NCBI GenBank assembly: GCA_913061335.1
Contig: CAJXTP010000049.1
Span: 1 to 15,428, forward strand
DNA: 15,428 nt
Source: an uncultured Loktanella sp.
Lineage (GTDB): Bacteria > Pseudomonadota > Alphaproteobacteria > Rhodobacterales > Rhodobacteraceae
Direction: 5' to 3'
In this document: in pieces, positions 8,374 through 14,370 of the stretch
Layout of the letters: the number at the start of each line of letters is the position of its first letter
How positions within the stretch are numbered: the stretch's first letter is position 1
The notes under the pieces: model-generated
The model's input: the letters and a program-made list of their open reading frames with translations, nothing else
Database searches by the model: none
What the model was told of the DNA's origin: nothing
Program-made: the position numbers and the translations under genes

Positions 8374-8448
8374 TCAGGGTAAGGGGCGATGGTCGCACAG
8401 CTGCCTTTTGAACCAGACCAAGCCCATCCGTTCGTCATGGAACGTCAT
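8374..8448 (-). pseudogene. Remnant of a DNA photolyase N-terminus
   Basis: A 24-codon frame reads MTFHDERM followed by GLVWFKRQLCDHRPLP and a TGA. The stretch closely resembles the start of photolyase/cryptochrome proteins, where LVWFKRDLR is followed within a few residues by DHxPL. Here two residues seem lost and Asp and Arg are replaced. After the stop nothing photolyase-like continues in any frame that I could read, and the EAL gene begins 121 bases further on. I read this as the broken end of a photolyase gene whose body has been deleted or replaced. A short match like this could still be chance. Confidence 0.4.
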
Positions 8449-8468
8449 TATCTGGCTGGAGATGCGCG

Positions 8469-8690
8469 TCAGTCAGGGACGTCGTCGATCCCTGAACCAC
8501 CCCAAGGGTGGCAGCGACCTATGCGCCGCGCCGCGAGCCAGCCACCTTTGATCCCGCCATGTTTTTTCAACGCTTCCACGGCATAAGCTGAACAGGTTGG
8601 GTGATACCGACATCCATGCCCAACCCAAGGCGATCCAATGGTGCGGTAGGCGCGGATAGGAAGGGACAGGATATAGGCAAGAGGGCTCAT
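8469..8690 (-). CDS. yidD: Membrane protein insertion efficiency factor YidD
   Basis: A 73-residue protein of the YidD family, a small amphipathic factor at the inner face of the membrane that aids YidC-dependent insertion. The family pattern is clear: an N-terminal hydrophobic helix (PLAYILSLPIRAYR), then CRYHPTCSAYAVEAL near 27-41, then GGWLAARRIGRCHPWGGSG, all with the conserved cysteines. The gene starts inside the end of rnpA (ATGA overlap, 8687-8690), the usual coupling in the rpmH-rnpA-yidD cluster. In many bacteria yidC follows directly. Here a photolyase-like remnant and an EAL gene lie between them. Confidence 0.93.
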   Translation of the reverse strand: MSPLAYILSLPIRAYRTIGSPWVGHGCRYHPTCSAYAVEALKKHGGIKGGWLAARRIGRCHPWGGSGIDDVPD

Positions 8691-9088
8691 GCGTGGACCT
8701 TTGCCAGTGCACGGTGCAAGTCCCGCAGCAAGTCTTGAAAGGGGATGGAACCGGTTGTCGTATTGCGCCCGACAAGTACATAGTCCCAGCCGTCACGCCC
8801 CAAAGTAGGTAACGTCATACGAGCTATTTCGCGCAAGCGTCGTTTAGCACGGTTACGGGCCACGGCGTTGCCTACCTTTTTGGAACAAGTGTACCCGACA
8901 CGGATGCCGGTTGCCTCACCGTTCATCCGTTTACGCGCCTGCAAGTGCACACCAGTGGTTCCCTGCCGCCGTGCATTTGACGTCCGTACGAAATCGGCCC
9001 GTTTGGTCAGCGTGCTGATCTTTGGGCAAACAGAAACCGCCGCTGGACCGACCAAGGTACCAGCGATATCGCTAACCTCGGATGCCAT
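8687..9088 (-). CDS. rnpA: Ribonuclease P protein component
   Basis: This is the protein subunit of RNase P, which binds the catalytic RNA and helps remove 5' leaders from precursor tRNAs. The diagnostic RNR motif is present in AVARNRAKRRLREIAR, preceded by IRVGYTCSKKVGNAV. The N-terminal part (TLTKRADFVRTSNARRQG) also fits. With ATG 9088 the protein has 133 residues. A TTG at 9100 would add four residues. Neither start has a good ribosome-binding site, so the N-terminus is uncertain. It follows rpmH by a short gap and overlaps yidD, the classic cluster order. The N-terminal 20 or so residues before the core vary in this family. Confidence 0.93.
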   Translation of the reverse strand: MASEVSDIAGTLVGPAAVSVCPKISTLTKRADFVRTSNARRQGTTGVHLQARKRMNGEATGIRVGYTCSKKVGNAVARNRAKRRLREIARMTLPTLGRDGWDYVLVGRNTTTGSIPFQDLLRDLHRALAKVHA

Positions 9089-9122
9089 CGGCGGTTTCAA
9101 ATCGAATAACCGAAAGCGGCGC

Positions 9123-9257
9123 TTACGCGCTAAGCTTAGACCGGCCTTTGGCGCGGCGGTTATTCAAAATGCGACGTCCAGCTTTTGTAGCCATACGTGC
9201 GCGAAAACCGTGACGGTTCTTACGAACCCGGTTGGAAGGTTGGAACGTGCGCTTCAT
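9123..9257 (-). CDS. rpmH: 50S ribosomal protein L34
   Basis: A 44-residue, very basic ribosomal protein of the large subunit. It starts MKRTFQPSNRVRKNRHGFRA and continues through RMATKAGRRILNNRRAKGR, a near-perfect match to the L34 family, and ends in KLSA. A good ribosome-binding site (AAGGAC) lies six bases before the ATG. It is the first gene of the rpmH-rnpA-yidD unit and has a promoter at 9329-9357. Confidence 0.98.
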   Translation of the reverse strand: MKRTFQPSNRVRKNRHGFRARMATKAGRRILNNRRAKGRSKLSA

Positions 9258-9565
9258 AGCGGTGTCCTTTGGTTAATGGCCAAAACCCAAGAAAAGGGAT
9301 TCGAAGCCGGTCTACAATTCAGACCCTGCCAATAGAGGGGGTCGGCGGGCCTGTCAACGCGCAAGGCGGAGTCAAACTGCAACAATTCACACAAAGATTA
9401 CACTTCACACGTACCCAAATGTTACAGTGATCACGGAATGTGACTGTTAATAAGGAATATGGCCCCGTGTTTCATCAATGGCGCGTGAGCGGGCTACAAC
9501 AATCATCCCATAAGGTCCATCTAGGATGCAACACGACGCGTTCATCTAGTAGAAAGTCCACTCCT
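9258..9565. other. Divergent intergenic region between rpmH and the membrane protein gene
   Basis: About 308 bases carry the leader and promoter of rpmH at the left and the upstream region of the plus-strand membrane gene at the right. The right part is AT-richer and holds a heptamer direct repeat, CATCTAG, at 9518-9524 and 9543-9549. I could not find a convincing plus-strand promoter. The open frame of the plus-strand gene extends upstream to 9440, but its codons there look non-coding. Confidence 0.6.
9329..9357 (-). promoter_or_regulatory. rpmH: Promoter of rpmH-rnpA-yidD
   Basis: On the minus strand a perfect -35 box TTGACA (9352-9357) is followed after exactly 17 bases by TATTGG (9329-9334), a partial -10 match. 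This would start transcription about 65 bases before the rpmH ATG, a sensible leader for a strongly expressed ribosomal protein gene. The weak -10 with a perfect -35 is common in Rhodobacterales. Confidence 0.6.
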
Positions 9566-10270
9566 ATGTTCGACACAAAACTAATTTTGCGGCTATCGGC
9601 ATTGGCCATCATTCCGATCGTTGCATTTCTTTTGCGCGACTATTTGACATTTGACGCATTGGCCGAGAATCGCGAGGCGCTGATTGCATTTCGCGACGCC
9701 AATTATGTAATGACAGTACTGGCATTCATCGGTGTCTATATCCTGATTGTGGGCTTTTCGTTACCCGGAGCGACCATTGCCACGCTGACGGGCGGCTTTC
9801 TTTTCGCCACCTTCCCCGGCGTTTTGTACAATGTGACCGGTGCAACGGCAGGCGCGACTGCAATTTTTCTCGCGGCCCGCTGGGGTTTCGGTGAAAAACT
9901 AGGTGCCAAGCTGGAAGGATCTGAAGGGATCGTCAAAAAGATCAAAGATGGCATAGATGAAAATCAGTGGTCTATGTTGTTCCTGATCCGGTTATTGCCG
10001 GCAGTTCCGTTTTTTCTGGCCAACTTGATCCCCAGCATTTTAGAGGTCCCGCTGCGCCGATTTGTGATTTCTACGTTTCTAGGCATCATTCCAGGCGGCA
10101 TTGTTTTTACCGCAATTGGTGCGGGCTTGGGCGAAGTGTTCGCGCGAGGCGAGACGCCGGACCTTGGCATCATCTTTGAACCAGCCATTTTATTTCCGAT
10201 TTTGGGTCTAAGCGCGCTCGCCGCCCTTCCGATTATAATTAAGGCCGTTCGCGGCAAGAAAGGTCTATAA
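9566..10270 (+). CDS. TVP38/TMEM64 (VTT-domain) family membrane protein
   Basis: A 234-residue polytopic membrane protein of the VTT (SNARE-associated/DedA-like) group. Hydrophobic segments lie near 7-23, 49-67, 70-92, 95-112, 133-158, 166-190 and 205-225. Family features include GATIATLTGGFLFATFPG and FLIRLLPAVPFFLANLIPS, a re-entrant-loop-type motif with a conserved Arg and Pro. DedA/VTT proteins are thought to move lipids or to maintain membrane potential. The substrate here is unknown. ATG 9566 is chosen because the protein-like sequence starts there. The open frame reaches 9440 but its first 42 codons look random. Only three bases separate its stop from the flavoenzyme gene, so the two are almost certainly cotranscribed, a pairing also found in other bacteria. 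Confidence 0.88.
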   Translation: MFDTKLILRLSALAIIPIVAFLLRDYLTFDALAENREALIAFRDANYVMTVLAFIGVYILIVGFSLPGATIATLTGGFLFATFPGVLYNVTGATAGATAIFLAARWGFGEKLGAKLEGSEGIVKKIKDGIDENQWSMLFLIRLLPAVPFFLANLIPSILEVPLRRFVISTFLGIIPGGIVFTAIGAGLGEVFARGETPDLGIIFEPAILFPILGLSALAALPIIIKAVRGKKGL

Positions 10271-10273
10271 ATT

Positions 10274-11692
10274 ATGAACCGGATCAAAACAGATTTATGC
10301 ATCATTGGTGGCGGCTCTGGCGGATTGTCCGTGGCCGCGGGCGCGGTCCAGATGGGGGCGACGGTTGTCTTGATTGAGGGCCACAAAATGGGCGGCGATT
10401 GCCTGAACTATGGCTGCGTGCCGTCCAAGGCATTGATCGCGTCGGCCAAACAGGCGCATGCAATGTCGCATGGCGCGAAATACGGTGTCGCGGACGCGGT
10501 TGCATCGGTCGACTATGCGGCTGCCAAGGACCACGTGCATGATGTGATCGCCACGATTGCCCCATTGGACAGCGTAGAGCGATTTGAAGGTCTTGGCGTG
10601 ACCGTCATCGAAGAGTTCGGGCGCTTCATCTCGGAAACCGAAGTGCAGGCTGGTGATACGATCATCGAAGCCCGCCGTTTTGTTATCGCGACTGGCTCTG
10701 GTCCGTTTGTCCCACCTATCGAAGGGTTGGACACGGTCCGGCATTACACCAACGAAGACATCTTTGATCTGCGCATCAAACCGGACCATTTGATCGTTAT
10801 TGGCGGTGGTCCGATTGGTATGGAAATGGCGCAGGCGCACGTGCGGCTTGGGTCCAAGGTAACTGTCATTGAGGGAGCCAAGGCATTTGGTAAAGACGAC
10901 CCGGAAATGGCTGCGATTGTGATCGAGAACCTCAAGGCCGAGGGCATTGTGATCGTCGAGGAAGCCCAGGCCAACAAGTTCAGCGGCAACGGCGACCTGA
11001 TTACAGTGCACACACCCAAGGGTGATTTTACAGGCACCCATCTGCTGATGGCCGTTGGCCGCAAAGTGAACATCGAAAAGCTGGACCTTGAAAAGGGTGG
11101 CGTCGCATTTACGCGCGGTGGGATCAAGGTCGGCGGCAATCTGCGGTCCGTGTCAAATCGTAAAGTCTATGCTGCTGGCGACGTTGCTGGTGGGCTGCAC
11201 TTTACACATGTTGCGGGTTATCACGCGGGCGTTCTAATCCGGTCGTTGCTATTCGGGCTGCCAAGCAAGCAAAAGACGTCGCACATCCCGTGGGCTACTT
11301 ATACGGACCCAGAGCTGGCACAAGTCGGCTTGACCGAGGCACAAGCGCGCGACAAGCATGGCGATAGGCTCGAGGTCGTCCGCTTTGATATGCACCATAA
11401 TGACCGTCTAATCGCGGAGCGTAAGAACAAGGGCCTGATCAAGGTCATGGTCGTCAAAGGCCGCCCAGTTGGCGCGTCAATCGTCGGGCCAATGGCAGGC
11501 GAATTGATTGGCATGTGGGCGATGGCGATGGCGAATAATTTGAAGATGTCCGCCGTGGCGAATACTGTGCTACCTTACCCAACAGTAAGTGAAGTGAACA
11601 AGCGCGTGGCGGGTGCGTACTTCAGTCCGCGCCTGTTTGAGAGCGATATGGTTAAGCGGGTTGTGCGGTTCGTTCAGCGCTGGTTGCCATAA
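10274..11692 (+). CDS. Flavin-dependent pyridine nucleotide-disulfide oxidoreductase (MerA/Lpd-like) with replaced C-terminal His
   Basis: A 472-residue flavoprotein of the class I disulfide reductase family (lipoamide dehydrogenase, glutathione reductase, mercuric reductase). It shows the FAD fold GGGSGGLS at 12-19 and the redox pair Cys 43 and Cys 48 in GGDCLNYGCVPSKAL. It also has the NAD(P)-binding GGGPIGMEMAQ and the second FAD motif VYAAGDVAGG. The C-terminal dimerisation domain contains VLPYPTVSEVNKR, where lipoamide dehydrogenases have HPT-x-SE. The catalytic His is thus Tyr, and the C-terminal Cys pair of mercuric reductase is absent. It is therefore probably neither enzyme, and its disulfide or other substrate is unknown. 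It directly follows the VTT membrane protein gene, which hints at a membrane-linked redox role. Confidence 0.88.
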   Translation: MNRIKTDLCIIGGGSGGLSVAAGAVQMGATVVLIEGHKMGGDCLNYGCVPSKALIASAKQAHAMSHGAKYGVADAVASVDYAAAKDHVHDVIATIAPLDSVERFEGLGVTVIEEFGRFISETEVQAGDTIIEARRFVIATGSGPFVPPIEGLDTVRHYTNEDIFDLRIKPDHLIVIGGGPIGMEMAQAHVRLGSKVTVIEGAKAFGKDDPEMAAIVIENLKAEGIVIVEEAQANKFSGNGDLITVHTPKGDFTGTHLLMAVGRKVNIEKLDLEKGGVAFTRGGIKVGGNLRSVSNRKVYAAGDVAGGLHFTHVAGYHAGVLIRSLLFGLPSKQKTSHIPWATYTDPELAQVGLTEAQARDKHGDRLEVVRFDMHHNDRLIAERKNKGLIKVMVVKGRPVGASIVGPMAGELIGMWAMAMANNLKMSAVANTVLPYPTVSEVNKRVAGAYFSPRLFESDMVKRVVRFVQRWLP

Positions 11693-11728
11693 GTAAATGG
11701 GTGACGATATTGAGTAAGTTGGGGGCAC

Positions 11729-13129
11729 ATGCTTAACACACTTTCGGGTCGATTTCTGATCCTGACGACGGTCTTTGTCATGTTGGCAGAGGTGTTAATT
11801 TTTGTGCCTTCTGTCGCGCGGTTCCGCGAGGATTATCTGTTGGCGCGGTTAGAGCGTGCGCAGATTGCGTCACTGGCGTTAGAAGCCGACGACATGATCA
11901 CGCCTGCGCTTGAGGCTGAACTGCTGCGCAACGCAGAAGTCTATAACGTGGTGCTACGGCGCGATGAAATCCGTCAATTGGCGCTGTCGTCGCCTATTCC
12001 GTCGCCCATTGATGCAACTTTTGATATGCGCGACCCGACGGCGATGATGTTGATCTCGGACGCAATGAAGACGTTGGTGAACCCGCAAGAGCGGATTGTG
12101 CGGGTCATTGGCAACCCTGTGCGCGATGGTGGTTTGCTGATCGAAGTCACGATGGACGAAATGCCCCTGCGGTCTGCGATGGTCGATTATGGGCTGAATG
12201 TTTTGGCCCTGTCGGCGGTTATCTCGATTATCACTGCCTTGTTGTTGTTTGGAGCCGTCCAGTACCTGCTCGTGCGCCCGATCAAACGCGTTGTGGGGCA
12301 TATGCAAAGTTATGCCAAGGCACCCGAAGACGCCCGCCGGATCATTACGCCATCTGCGAGCGTCACCGAATTGCATGACGCTGAGCTCGCGTTGCAAATG
12401 ATGCAAACCGAATTGACCAGTGCGCTTAAGCAAAAGGAACGGCTGGCGCAATTGGGCGGGGCAGTGGCCAAGGTCAGCCACGATCTACGCAACATCCTGA
12501 CATCCGCGCAACTGTTCACTGACCGGATCGAAGGGTCTGATGATCCACTAGTGAAACGCATGGCGCCTAAGCTGGTCGGGTCTATCACGCGCGCGGTCAA
12601 CTTGTGCGAATCGACGCTTGCTTTTGGTCGTGTTGATGAGCCTGCGCCCGTTCTTACCCGTGTGAACCTTGCCAGTATTGTCAGTGACGTGATCGACAGC
12701 GAACGGCTGGCGGCTGGCGACTTTGATCTTTCGTTTTCGGAAGACATCCCAGCTGGCATGACCCTGCGCGCAGATGGCGAACAGCTGTTTCGCGCCATAT
12801 TCAATCTTGTGCGCAACGCACGTCAGGCGATTATGGCCACCCATAAAGCGGGGGAAATTAACGTCGAAGGCTATGAAGACGACAACGCCTGGTGGATACG
12901 CGTAACTGATACAGGCCCAGGCCTGCCACCACGGGCGCAAGAACATCTGTTCCAGCCGTTTCAGGGGGGCGTGCGCAAAGGCGGCTCTGGTCTTGGCCTC
13001 GTGATTGCGGCGGATCTGGTGCGCGGGCATGGCGGACGGCTAGAGCTGTCAAAAACCGGAACAGAAGGCACAACCTTTGTTATTCAGTTGCCCAAAGCAG
13101 ATCTTGCTCTTGCCCCTGTGGAGGAATGA
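11729..13129 (+). CDS. Sensor histidine kinase, orphan
   Basis: A 466-residue membrane kinase. It has a membrane helix near 8-28, a periplasmic sensing region of about 125 residues, a second helix near 155-180, and a HAMP linker near 181-232. The dimerisation/phosphoacceptor segment holds His 251 in VSHDLRNIL, and the ATPase domain has the N-box around Asn 363 (NLVRNARQA), DTGPGLP at 394-400, LFQPF and GGSGLGL near 418-424. All residues needed for autophosphorylation seem present. No response regulator is adjacent, so its partner is unknown. The gap from the flavoenzyme gene is 36 bases with GGGGGC before the ATG, so it may be the third gene of that unit. What it senses cannot be told. Confidence 0.92.
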   Translation: MLNTLSGRFLILTTVFVMLAEVLIFVPSVARFREDYLLARLERAQIASLALEADDMITPALEAELLRNAEVYNVVLRRDEIRQLALSSPIPSPIDATFDMRDPTAMMLISDAMKTLVNPQERIVRVIGNPVRDGGLLIEVTMDEMPLRSAMVDYGLNVLALSAVISIITALLLFGAVQYLLVRPIKRVVGHMQSYAKAPEDARRIITPSASVTELHDAELALQMMQTELTSALKQKERLAQLGGAVAKVSHDLRNILTSAQLFTDRIEGSDDPLVKRMAPKLVGSITRAVNLCESTLAFGRVDEPAPVLTRVNLASIVSDVIDSERLAAGDFDLSFSEDIPAGMTLRADGEQLFRAIFNLVRNARQAIMATHKAGEINVEGYEDDNAWWIRVTDTGPGLPPRAQEHLFQPFQGGVRKGGSGLGLVIAADLVRGHGGRLELSKTGTEGTTFVIQLPKADLALAPVEE

Positions 13130-13138
13130 AGAAAATTC

Positions 13139-13178
13139 GCATTTAGCCTTGCATCAATCGCGCGGCCCCGCTAAATGC
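13139..13178. repeat. Perfect 9-bp inverted repeat between the kinase gene and the tRNA
   Basis: GCATTTAGC (13139-13147) and GCTAAATGC (13170-13178) are exact reverse complements separated by 22 bases. The second arm overlaps the likely -10 box of the tRNA promoter. It could be an operator, a weak hairpin after the kinase gene, or an attachment-type site. There is no T run after it, so it is not an ordinary terminator. Confidence 0.6.
13149..13177 (+). promoter_or_regulatory. Probable promoter of tRNA-Arg
   Basis: TTGCAT (13149-13154) and TAAATG (13172-13177) are separated by exactly 17 bases. A start about seven bases after the second box would give a short leader before the tRNA at 13190. 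Each box matches the consensus only in part. Confidence 0.4.
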
Positions 13179-13189
13179 AGCCTCACAGT

Positions 13190-13266
13190 GGATTGGTAGC
13201 TCAGTTGGATAGAGTACTTGACTACGAATCAAGGGGTCGGGGGTTCGAATCCTCCCCAGTCCACCA
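13190..13266 (+). tRNA. tRNA-Arg (anticodon ACG), CCA encoded
   Basis: The 77 bases fold as a complete tRNA. The acceptor GGATTGG pairs with CCAGTCC, and the D arm is GCTC/GAGT. The anticodon stem CTTGA/TCAAG has loop CTACGAA, giving anticodon ACG for arginine (inosine-modified, reading CGN). The T arm GGGGG/CCTCC has loop TTCGAAT. The discriminator is A at 13263 and CCA is encoded at 13264-13266. This is the left border of an atypical region, as is common where integrases use tRNA genes. Confidence 0.96.
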
Positions 13267-13270
13267 TAAA

Positions 13271-13298
13271 AAGCCGCTCCTTCGGGGGCGGCTTTTTT
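13271..13298 (+). terminator. Intrinsic terminator of the tRNA
   Basis: AAGCCGCTCC (13271-13280) pairs with GGGGCGGCTT (13285-13294) around a TTCG tetraloop, with one T-G pair, and runs into six T at 13293-13298. The C(UUCG)G loop is especially stable. It directly follows the CCA end. Confidence 0.92.
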
Positions 13299-13607
13299 GA
13301 TAAGTCTCTGATATGTTTATATTATTGTGTCCTTTGCGTCTCCGGGGGCGTGAGGAACACTCATATTTTGCTCCACATTTTGCTCCACATTTTTGAATTT
13401 AGCTCTAAAAATTTTGTATCTTATGTCGTGATTTTTCACGTCAAAACATGGATGAGATCTTAGATATTCGTTCATCTAATTCCAAAAGCTCACTGTCCAG
13501 GTATCATGGTTTGGCGAGATCAGGATTGACAACAAGCGTCAAAGAAAGTCAGTGGGTAAGCGAAGACTTGTCACGTTATAATTGCATAAATCCTGAAGGA
13601 TACAACC
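13299..13607. other. AT-rich gap after the tRNA, no supported gene
   Basis: About 309 bases with markedly lower GC than the flanks. It holds the 12-bp tandem repeat at 13365-13393. A 66-codon open frame starting at 13448 has no ribosome-binding site, no recognisable domain and overlaps the next gene, so I do not call it. No integrase gene is seen. Confidence 0.6.
13365..13393. repeat. Tandem repeat of a 12-bp unit, about 2.4 copies
   Basis: The unit ATTTTGCTCCAC occurs at 13365-13376 and 13377-13388, followed by a partial ATTTT. It lies about 100 bases after the tRNA 3' end, a place where recombinase arm sites of integrated elements are often found. The function is unknown. Confidence 0.7.
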
Positions 13608-13841
13608 TTGCCAGTTCAATACACCCCATCTCAAAGCGAACTCGATAAAATAGTTGGACCGACGCATGTCCCTGGACTTTATGTCGTTGCGAGGAAGAAC
13701 GGGGTTATCCATGGTGGTGAAAAGGCAGAAGACCAAGCTCATATTTTAGAGCTGCAGCCTATCCTTCAGCAATCTTTCGGTAATTGTGACGAAGTAATTA
13801 CCATTGAACTTGATGACTCTGGCAATTGGCGCGAAGTTTAA
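13608..13841 (+). CDS. Small hypothetical protein
   Basis: I do not recognise this 77-residue protein. It starts at TTG with a strong ribosome-binding site (GAAGGA, seven bases upstream), which is the main reason to accept this unusual start. The sequence looks protein-like: PGLYVVARKNGVIHGGEKAED, a mostly helical middle, and an acidic end (ITIELDDSGNWREV). The stop TAA is followed by GCGCTTTTTT, which is too weak for a confident terminator. It has no membrane segment, signal peptide or catalytic motif. It sits alone in an AT-rich region beside the tRNA and may be part of the same accessory island as the downstream methyltransferase. Confidence 0.5.
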   Translation: MPVQYTPSQSELDKIVGPTHVPGLYVVARKNGVIHGGEKAEDQAHILELQPILQQSFGNCDEVITIELDDSGNWREV

Positions 13842-14370
13842 GCGCTTTTTTGCTCCTTTCCCAAGTTTATAGTTCCCCATGGGATATTAATACTGTGCGA
13901 CGCGAGGTGCGGTCGTCCGCCTTAGAAGGCGGGGGGCGTATTTACTTGTCGGGGTAATCAAAATGGGTTGTAGCCTAATTCCCAATTTGCCGAGTAAGTG
14001 GATAATTCTGCCAATCCCGGCCAAGTGGATCCAACCACAAGAGTAACGTCGCGAGGCATTCAGCCGTCGATTAAAGCTGTGGCCAACGTTCTTCAGGCGC
14101 CGGTGTAGTATTTATCCATCGTGGGCTTTGCAGTCCTAAGCGTGGTTTGTTCACCTAGATTGCTTCGAAAGTGGAGAAGAAGGTGGAGATGAGGGTGTAG
14201 GTAGACGTCAATCTGAGCCTGCTTCGTCCAAAAGTCGGGACTCAGGTAGTGGCTACTGCGCTGGAAACCTTTACATCGCTAAGGTAGCCTCTGAGAGAAA
14301 TGCCTTAAGTTGAATTAAATGGCTGCTTAAGATGCAAAATTTAAATTGAAGATTATGCGGAGCATAAGGC
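13842..14370. other. Region of about 530 bases without a supported gene; possible mobile-element debris
   Basis: Stops are frequent in all frames. Visible structures are a small GC-rich hairpin at 13917-13932 (CCGCCT/AGGCGG), a direct repeat AAGTGGAT at 13996-14003 and 14023-14030 with a related AAGTGGA at 14169-14175, and paired CTTAAG sites at 14304-14309 and 14326-14331. The direct repeats around AATCCCGGCC resemble ends of IS21-family elements from memory, but no transposase fragment could be read. The last 40 bases are the leader of the methyltransferase gene. Confidence 0.45.
13996..14030. repeat. Direct repeat AAGTGGAT, two copies 27 bp apart
   Basis: AAGTGGAT occurs exactly at 13996-14003 and 14023-14030, and a 7-of-8 copy is at 14169. 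Such short repeats near an element end are typical of IS21-like termini, but no full terminal repeat was identified. Confidence 0.4.

Noticed and set aside
8389..8586. Plus-strand 65-codon frame opposite yidD
   Set aside because: It is antisense to yidD and to the photolyase-like remnant, with no domain or ribosome-binding site of its own.
13218..13463. 81-codon open frame beginning inside the tRNA
   Set aside because: It reads GVGGSNPPQST, the usual translation artefact of a tRNA T arm, and runs through the terminator.
13526..13554. TTGACA box upstream of the small gene as a promoter
   Set aside because: A perfect -35 box is present, but the bases at the proper -10 distance (TCAGTG) do not match.
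13448..13648. 66-codon open frame on the plus strand after the tRNA
   Set aside because: No ribosome-binding site, no protein-like pattern, and it overlaps the better supported gene at 13608.
13839..13854. Possible terminator GCGCTTTTTT after the small gene
   Set aside because: The only symmetry is the loop-less palindrome AAGCGCTT, which cannot form a stable hairpin.
13900..13940. Minus-strand hairpin resembling the anticodon arm of tRNA-Arg(TCT)
   Set aside because: The loop is one base short and neither a D arm, a T arm nor an acceptor stem can be formed around it.
13995..14003. DnaA-box-like TTATCCACT on the minus strand
   Set aside because: A single imperfect box without a cluster or AT-rich unwinding region is expected by chance. 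There is no other origin feature here.
14305..14318. CtrA-like TTAA-N-TTAA site before the methyltransferase gene
   Set aside because: The spacing is six bases, not the seven of the CtrA consensus.
13300..14370. CRISPR array or second tRNA 3' end (attR)
   Set aside because: No regularly spaced repeats were seen, and the tRNA T-arm sequence does not recur before the contig end.
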